A stretch of 64,000 nucleotides of DNA from positions 1 through 64,000 of the forward strand of contig CAYTJQ010000007.1 of the NCBI GenBank assembly GCA_964438205.1, in the 5' to 3' direction. Positions within the stretch are counted from its first letter, which is position 1. Each line of letters opens with the position of its first letter. This DNA comes from Pseudohaliea sp964438205. Lineage in GTDB: Bacteria > Pseudomonadota > Gammaproteobacteria > Pseudomonadales > Halieaceae. The notes below the pieces were generated by a model. That model was not told the origin of the DNA. It saw only the letters and a program-made list of their open reading frames with translations, and did no database searches. The position numbers and the translations under genes are program-made. Shown here piece after piece: positions 58,880 to 64,000 of the stretch.

Positions 58880-59802
58880 GCCACCGGGGTCAGCCACGCG
58901 CTGTTCTCCGGCCGCTTGCCGCGCACCGCGTCGAAGTACATGGCCTGGAGCTTCTCGGTCACCGGGCCGCGGCGGCCCTCGCCGATGACGCGGCCGTCGA
59001 GGGACTGGATCGGCACGACCTCCGCCGCGGTGCCTGTAAAGAAGGCCTCGTCGGCGATGTAGACCTCGTCGCGGGTGATGCGGCGCTCCTCGATCGCGTA
59101 GCCGAGTTCCGCCGCCAGGGCGAAGACCGTGGCCCGGGTGATGCCGTCGAGGCAGGAGGTCAGGTCCGGGGTGTAGATACGGTCGCCGCGGACGAGGAAG
59201 ATATTCTCGCCGCTGCCCTCCGCCACATAGCCCTCGTTGTCGAGCAGCAGGGCCTCCTCGGCGCCGCTATCGACGGCTTCGCGCAGGGCGAGCATCGAAT
59301 TGATGTAGTTGCCGCAGGCCTTGGCCTTGCACATGGTGATGTTGACATGGTGCCGCGTGTAGGACGACGTGCGTACCCTGATGCCCCGCTCGCGGGCCTC
59401 CGGGTCCATGTAGGAGGGCCACTCCCAGGAGGCGATCATCACGTGCGTCTCGAGGTTATCGGCGCGCAGACCCATGGCCTCGGAACCGTAGAAGCACAGC
59501 GGGCGCAGGTAGGCTTCCTCGAGGCCGTTCTCGCGCACCACGGCCCGCTGCGCCTCGTTGATCGTGGCGCGGTCGAAGGGCATCTTCATGCCGAGGATCT
59601 TCGCCGAGTTGAACAGGCGGTTGGTGTGCTCCGCGAGGCGGAAGATGCAGGTGCCGCGATCGGGGGTGCGATAGGCGCGCACGCCCTCGAAGACGCCCAG
59701 CCCGTAGTGCAGCGTGTGGGTGAGCACGTGCACCTTCGCGTCACGCCAGGGGACCATCTCCCCGTCCATCCAGATCAACCCGTCGCGATCAGCGAATGTC
59801 AT
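58876..59802 (-). CDS. ilvE: Branched-chain amino acid aminotransferase
   Basis: 308 residues (E. coli 309), PLP fold type IV: HTLHYGLGVFEGVRAY, RLAEHTNRLFNSAKIL, catalytic Lys161 in KAKACGNYINSML, EALLLDNEGYVAEGSGENIF and ADEAFFTGTAAEVVPI. Transaminates Leu, Ile and Val. ATG 59802 is 49 bases after glnE; the order glnE-ilvE is shared with Pseudomonas. Stop overlaps the lipase start. Confidence 0.96.
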   Translation of the reverse strand: MTFADRDGLIWMDGEMVPWRDAKVHVLTHTLHYGLGVFEGVRAYRTPDRGTCIFRLAEHTNRLFNSAKILGMKMPFDRATINEAQRAVVRENGLEEAYLRPLCFYGSEAMGLRADNLETHVMIASWEWPSYMDPEARERGIRVRTSSYTRHHVNITMCKAKACGNYINSMLALREAVDSGAEEALLLDNEGYVAEGSGENIFLVRGDRIYTPDLTSCLDGITRATVFALAAELGYAIEERRITRDEVYIADEAFFTGTAAEVVPIQSLDGRVIGEGRRGPVTEKLQAMYFDAVRGKRPENSAWLTPVA

Positions 59803-59851
59803 GCCCTGCTCCTGCCCCGTGTTCTGCCCGACGTCGTGTCGAGGATTGTCG

Positions 59852-62737
59852 TCAAAGGTTCCTGTCCAGCTCCACCGGCGCCACGCCCGCGAACAGCACG
59901 CCCCACTGCGCCAGCACGGCATCCCGGTGCTGGCGCACCTCGTCGTCCAGGGGCACGACCCCGTCGGCCTGCTGCAGCGCCAGGCGGTGCGAGGCGGAGC
60001 GGAAGGCGATATAGGCCGCGATCAGGTCCGCGGCTGTCGCTTCGGGGAAACGCCCCGCCCGGCCGAGGGTCTCGAGGATACGGATGTTATCGGACCAGCG
60101 GGTGAGTTCCGGCTCTTCGTGCGACCAGGCGAGCACCGCGTATTGCACCATAAATTCAATATCGACGATACCGCCCGGGCTCTGCTTGAGATGGAAGGAC
60201 CCCTCGGCGAGCTCCCGCGGCAGCAGGTGTTCGCGCATGCGGTCACGCATTTCCACCACCTCCCCGGCAAGCGCTCCCGGGTCGCGCGGCCGGGCGAGGA
60301 TGTCCCGGCGCAACGCCTCCACGGCATCCGCCACCCCGGGGTCGCCGGCCACGGGCCGCGCGCGCACCAGCGCCTGGTGCTCCCAGGTCCAGGCATTCTC
60401 CCGCTGGTAACCCTCGAAGGCGGCCAGGCTGCTGACCAGGAGACCCGAGGCCCCGGAGGGCCGCAGCCGCAGGTCGACCTCGTAGAGCTGGCCGAGCGCC
60501 GTGCGCGTCTCGAGGATATGGATGATCTTCTGCCCGAGCCGCGTATAGAAGACGCTGTTGTCGATGCTGCGTTCGCCGCCGGTCACCCCGCGCGCTTGCG
60601 CATCCCAGAGGAACACGAGGTCCAGGTCCGAGGCGTAGCCGAGCTCGATACCGCCGAGCTTGCCGTAGGCGCAGATGGCAAAGCCGGTGCCCTCGCCCGC
60701 GCGCGCGGGCTCGCCGTAGCGCACCACCAGGGAGGCCCAGGCCACCTTGAGCACCTGCTCGAGAACCACCTCGGCGATGAAGGTCAGCTTGTCACTCACC
60801 TTCATGAGCGGGAGGCGGCCGAGGCGCTCGCTCGCGGCCACGCGGAGCACGTGCGCGGCCTTGAAGTAGCGCAGCGCGTCCATCTGCGCCTCGAGATCGT
60901 CGAGGGGCAGCCGGTCCACCTGCTGCGCGAGCTCCTCGCGCAGGCGCTCCCGGTCCGGCGCCCGGTAGAGGCTGGAGCGGTCCAGCAGCTCGTCGAGGAG
61001 CACCGGGTGCGCCGCCAGCAGCCCGGCGATCCAGGGGCTGGCCTCGCACAGGGCCACCAGCTCGGCGAGCGCCGGCGGATTCTCCGTGAGCAGCACGAGG
61101 TAGGCACTGCGCCGCAGCACCGCCCGCACCAGCGGCAGGATGCGGGCGAGGGCCAGGTCCGGCGCCTCCACCTCGGCACAGGCCTCGAGCAGCAGCGGCA
61201 TGAACAGCTCGAGGCGCTCGCGCCCCTCGGACTGCAGGCCGCGCAGGCGGCTGCCGTCCTGCAGTTCGGCGAGGATCCCGAGGGTCGCCTCCGGGTCGCG
61301 GTAGCCGAGGCCGGCCAGGGCCATCGCGTCCACGGCGCCGAAGGCGACGCCGTCCAGGGGCGCCGCCGGGGCATCGGCCGGCGGCGCGATGAGTGCGTCG
61401 AAATGGTGGGCGACGCGGGCCCGCTCCCGCTCCAGGCGCCGGCGGTAGGCCTCCCAGCCGTCGCAGCCCATGACCAGGGCCAGCGCCGCGCGCGCTTCCG
61501 GGTCGGTCGGCAGCTCCTGGGTCTGGCGGTCGTTGTAGCCCTGGATGGCGTGCTCGCTGTCGCGCAGGAACCGATAGGCCGCGCGCAGTTCCTCCACCAC
61601 CGGCGGGGGCAGGATACCTAGCGCCGCGCAGCTTTCCAGCACCGGCAGGAGTTCGCGCTGCTGCAGGGCGCGGTCGCGACCGCCGCGGATGAGCTGCAGG
61701 CACTGGGCGATGAACTCCACCTCGCGGATACCGCCGCGGCCGAGCTTCACGTTGTCCTCGAGGCCCCGGCGCGCGACCTCCGTCGCGATCATGCTCTTCA
61801 TGGCGCGCAGGCTCTCGATCACGCCGAAGTCCACGTAGCGGCGGAAGACGAAGGGCCGCAGCGTGCGCATGAGCTCGTCGCAGCACGCGGGATCGCCGGT
61901 GATCGGGCGCGCCTTGATCAGCGCGTAGCGCTCCCAGTCCCGCCCCTGGTCCTGGTAGTAGGCCTCCAGCGCGGCGAAGTTGTGCGCCAGCGGGCCGCTC
62001 TCGCCGTAGGGGCGCAGGCGCATGTCCACCCGGAAGACGAAGCCGTCGGCGGTGACCGGGTCCAGGGCGGCGATGAGCGCGCGGCCGAGGCGGGTGAAGA
62101 ACTCCTCGTTGCTGATGGCCTTGCGCTCGCCGTCCGTCTGCCCGGCCTCCGGGTAGGCGAAGACGAGATCGATGTCGGAGGACAGGTTGAGCTCCCGGGC
62201 GCCGAGCTTGCCCATCGCGATGACGATGAGCGCCTGGGGCCGGCCGGAGCGCCGCCCGATCGGGCGGCCGAAGCGCGCTTCCAGCGTTGCCTGGCAGGCG
62301 GCCAGCGCATGGCGGATGCAGGCTTCGGCGAGGAGCGAGGTATCGCGGACGGTCTCGGCAGTATCCGCGAGGCGGTTGAAGTCGCGCCAGAGGATGCGCA
62401 GCATCGCGCGCTGGCGGAAGCGGCGCAGGACCACCGGCAGGTCCGCCGCCGGGTCCGCCAGCGCCTCGCCGAGGGCCCGGTCCCAGGCGTCATCCGGCAA
62501 CCGTTGCCACAGCTCGCCGCTGCCGGCGAGCGAGGCGAGCAGCGCCGGGCGCCGCGCCAGCTGCGCCGCCGCCCAGGGACTCGCAGCCAGCACGCGGGTG
62601 AGCTCGCGCAGGCGGCCCGGGTCGTCGCCGAGCGCAGCCCGCGCGGCGCCGTCGCCGTCGGCCTCGCAGAGCGCCTGCCAGGCACGGCGTGCCGGCTCCA
62701 CCAGCTCCGGCGGCAGGGAATCGAGGGGTAACTCCAC
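59852..62737 (-). CDS. glnE: Bifunctional glutamine synthetase adenylyltransferase/deadenylase
   Basis: 961 residues (E. coli 946). Two nucleotidyltransferase domains, each followed by a helical GlnD_UR_UTase-like bundle: MGKLGARELNLSSDIDLVFAYPE in the N-terminal (deadenylylation) half and YGKLGGIELGYASDLDLVFLWD in the C-terminal (adenylylation) half, both with intact Asp-x-Asp. It controls glutamine synthetase in response to PII. Start GTG 62737, 5 bases after the preceding stop; a longer frame would overlap the upstream gene by over 200 bases. Confidence 0.96.
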   Translation of the reverse strand: MELPLDSLPPELVEPARRAWQALCEADGDGAARAALGDDPGRLRELTRVLAASPWAAAQLARRPALLASLAGSGELWQRLPDDAWDRALGEALADPAADLPVVLRRFRQRAMLRILWRDFNRLADTAETVRDTSLLAEACIRHALAACQATLEARFGRPIGRRSGRPQALIVIAMGKLGARELNLSSDIDLVFAYPEAGQTDGERKAISNEEFFTRLGRALIAALDPVTADGFVFRVDMRLRPYGESGPLAHNFAALEAYYQDQGRDWERYALIKARPITGDPACCDELMRTLRPFVFRRYVDFGVIESLRAMKSMIATEVARRGLEDNVKLGRGGIREVEFIAQCLQLIRGGRDRALQQRELLPVLESCAALGILPPPVVEELRAAYRFLRDSEHAIQGYNDRQTQELPTDPEARAALALVMGCDGWEAYRRRLERERARVAHHFDALIAPPADAPAAPLDGVAFGAVDAMALAGLGYRDPEATLGILAELQDGSRLRGLQSEGRERLELFMPLLLEACAEVEAPDLALARILPLVRAVLRRSAYLVLLTENPPALAELVALCEASPWIAGLLAAHPVLLDELLDRSSLYRAPDRERLREELAQQVDRLPLDDLEAQMDALRYFKAAHVLRVAASERLGRLPLMKVSDKLTFIAEVVLEQVLKVAWASLVVRYGEPARAGEGTGFAICAYGKLGGIELGYASDLDLVFLWDAQARGVTGGERSIDNSVFYTRLGQKIIHILETRTALGQLYEVDLRLRPSGASGLLVSSLAAFEGYQRENAWTWEHQALVRARPVAGDPGVADAVEALRRDILARPRDPGALAGEVVEMRDRMREHLLPRELAEGSFHLKQSPGGIVDIEFMVQYAVLAWSHEEPELTRWSDNIRILETLGRAGRFPEATAADLIAAYIAFRSASHRLALQQADGVVPLDDEVRQHRDAVLAQWGVLFAGVAPVELDRNL

Positions 62738-62742
62738 TGCCC

Positions 62743-64000
62743 CTAGCGCTCGACCGCCGGGGCCACGCGCATGACCTCCTCGATGGTGGTTTCCCCCCGG
62801 GCAACGCGGGCGGCGCCGGACATGCGCAGGGACTGCATGCCCTCGCCCATGGCCGCGTGGCGGATCTTGCCGCTGTCCAGCCGCGCGGTCACCAGGTGCT
62901 GCAGCGGCGGGGTCATGACCAGCACCTCGTAGATGCCGCGCCGCCCCCGGTAACCGGTGTCGCGGCACTGCTTGCAGCCGACGGGGCGGGCGATGGTCTC
63001 GGGCAGGGGCATCTCCCGGGGCGCCGTGAGCTCACGCCAGGCCTCCGGGTCGGGCTTCGCCGGCGCCTTGCAGTCCGGGCAGAGGATGCGCACGAGGCGC
63101 TGGGACATGATGCCGCGGACCGTGGCGCGGACGAGATAGGCGGGCACGCCGAGTTCCAGCAGCCGCGACAGCGAGGACGGCGAGTCGTTGGTGTGCAGCG
63201 TCGACAGCACCAGGTGACCGGTGAGCGCCGCCTGCACGGCCATCTCGGCGGTCTCGATATCGCGGATCTCGCCGACCATGATGATGTCCGGGTCCTGGCG
63301 AAGCAGCGTGCGCACGCCGGTGGAGAAGTCGAGGTCGATGGTGTGGTTGACCTGCATCTGGTTGAAGGCCGGCTCCACCATCTCGATCGGGTCCTCGATC
63401 GTGCAGACGTTCACCTCGTCCGTCGCGAGCTGGCGCAGCGTGGAATAGAGCGTGGTCGTCTTGCCCGAGCCGGTGGGCCCGGTGACCAGCACGATGCCGT
63501 TGCCGCTGTCGGTCATCGCGTGCCAGCGGGCGAGATCCTCGTCGGCGAGGCCCAGTTCCTCGAAGCTCTTCTGCAGCACCTCCGGATCGAAGATCCGCAT
63601 GACCAGCTTCTCGCCGAAGGCCGTGGGCAGCGTGGACAGGCGCAGCTCGATCTCACCGCCACCGGGTGTGCGGGTCTTCAGGCGTCCGTCCTGGGGCCGG
63701 CGCTTCTCGGCCACGTCCATGCGCCCGAGGATCTTGATGCGGCTGGTCATGGCGGCGCAGACGGCCGCCGGCAGCTGGTAGACCGTGTGCAGCACGCCGT
63801 CGATGCGAAAGCGCACGTAGCCCAGCTCGCGCCGGGGCTCCACGTGGATGTCGCTCGCGCGCTGCTCGAAGGCGTACTGCAGCAGCCAGTCGACGATGCT
63901 GACCACGTGCTGGTCGTTGGCGTCGAGCTCCTTCATGGAGCCGAGCTCGAGCATCTGCTCGAGGTTGGTCACGTTGCCGCCGGGGCGCGCCGCGGCCACG
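62743..64000 (-). CDS. GspE/PilB-type secretion or pilus assembly ATPase, N-terminus beyond the right edge
   Basis: At least 418 C-terminal residues of a type II secretion/type IV pilus extension ATPase: ASDIHVEPR (N2 domain), Walker A GPTGSGKTTTLYS, Asp box IEDPIE, Walker B DIIMVGEIRD, His box LVLSTLHTND and a four-Cys zinc site (CPDC ... CKQC). The frame is still open at the edge, so the start is outside. PilB and GspE cannot be separated from this part; no other pilus or Gsp genes are in the window, and it is packed 5 bases before glnE. Confidence 0.92.
   Translation of the reverse strand, partial: VAAARPGGNVTNLEQMLELGSMKELDANDQHVVSIVDWLLQYAFEQRASDIHVEPRRELGYVRFRIDGVLHTVYQLPAAVCAAMTSRIKILGRMDVAEKRRPQDGRLKTRTPGGGEIELRLSTLPTAFGEKLVMRIFDPEVLQKSFEELGLADEDLARWHAMTDSGNGIVLVTGPTGSGKTTTLYSTLRQLATDEVNVCTIEDPIEMVEPAFNQMQVNHTIDLDFSTGVRTLLRQDPDIIMVGEIRDIETAEMAVQAALTGHLVLSTLHTNDSPSSLSRLLELGVPAYLVRATVRGIMSQRLVRILCPDCKAPAKPDPEAWRELTAPREMPLPETIARPVGCKQCRDTGYRGRRGIYEVLVMTPPLQHLVTARLDSGKIRHAAMGEGMQSLRMSGAARVARGETTIEEVMRVAPAVER

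Noticed and set aside
1..64000. CRISPR arrays, tRNA/rRNA genes, insertion sequences
   Set aside because: No regularly spaced repeats, cloverleaf/CCA signatures, rRNA-like segments or transposase genes were seen on reading; an automated scan (tRNAscan, Infernal) was not possible.

Overview
The window looks like the chromosome of a high-GC gammaproteobacterium. The evidence is the gammaproteobacterial gene order tolC / yqiB (DUF1249) / cpdA / parE, the glnE-ilvE pair, rdgC, yaeQ, an LPS/TolC-type outer membrane, and many GTG/TTG starts with 4-base start/stop overlaps. I cannot name the genus; a Chromatiales/Ectothiorhodospiraceae-like lineage is only a guess. Coding density is high: no gap reaches 300 bases, and I saw no rRNA, tRNA, CRISPR array or insertion sequence.

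Region 1 (1-6452) is a defence island on the + strand. It holds the tail of an OLD-family-like ATPase/nuclease cut by the left edge, a UvrD-like helicase, a type I restriction subunit HsdR, a YgjP-type metallopeptidase and a PD-(D/E)XK nuclease. The first two genes form a Gabija-like (GajA/GajB-like) pair, are clearly AT-richer than everything after them, and sit directly in front of hsdR.

Region 2 (6615-12291) is a patch of single genes: a large orphan lipoprotein, a Fic AMPylator-type protein preceded by three palindromic operator-like repeats about one every 30 bp, a 2OG-Fe(II) oxygenase, yaeQ and a small lipoprotein.

Region 3 (12319-21552, - strand) starts with an envelope/signalling operon: porin-like barrel, small phosphate-binding-protein-like periplasmic protein, diguanylate cyclase, then an Omp85-like barrel. 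Upstream of it are a protein with a mid-chain VPALGTWG signal (midcut-by-XrtH type), an alpha/beta-hydrolase lipoprotein, a small EF-hand-like protein, an AhpD-like protein and an amphi-Trp protein.

Region 4 (21736-28766, + strand) has a four-gene overlapping set: periplasmic cupredoxin, membrane EAL phosphodiesterase with a broken GGDEF motif, DUF3034 protein, lipoprotein truncated haemoglobin. I propose it as a periplasmic copper/gas-responsive c-di-GMP module. A pseudogene of an ion-channel protein, a GNAT enzyme and a LytS/LytTR two-component system with an unusual promoter follow.

Region 5 (28788-44853) contains two large unknown proteins, a PhyH-like dioxygenase, an rdgC-mnmH-selD operon in which SelD is fused to a flavoprotein, glyoxalase I, an RsbU-type phosphatase/kinase fusion with its STAS partner, a glutamine amidotransferase, an octahaem TPR cytochrome and a YceI protein.

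Region 6 (44961-64000) is mostly housekeeping: parE, cpdA, yqiB, tolC; a glycosyltransferase/methyltransferase/toroid-protein cluster; rmlA-rmlC; and a seven-gene compact run on the - strand running pilB/gspE-like, glnE, ilvE, lipase, rmlD, rmlB, lysoplasmalogenase. The two halves of the dTDP-rhamnose pathway converge on the lysoplasmalogenase gene.
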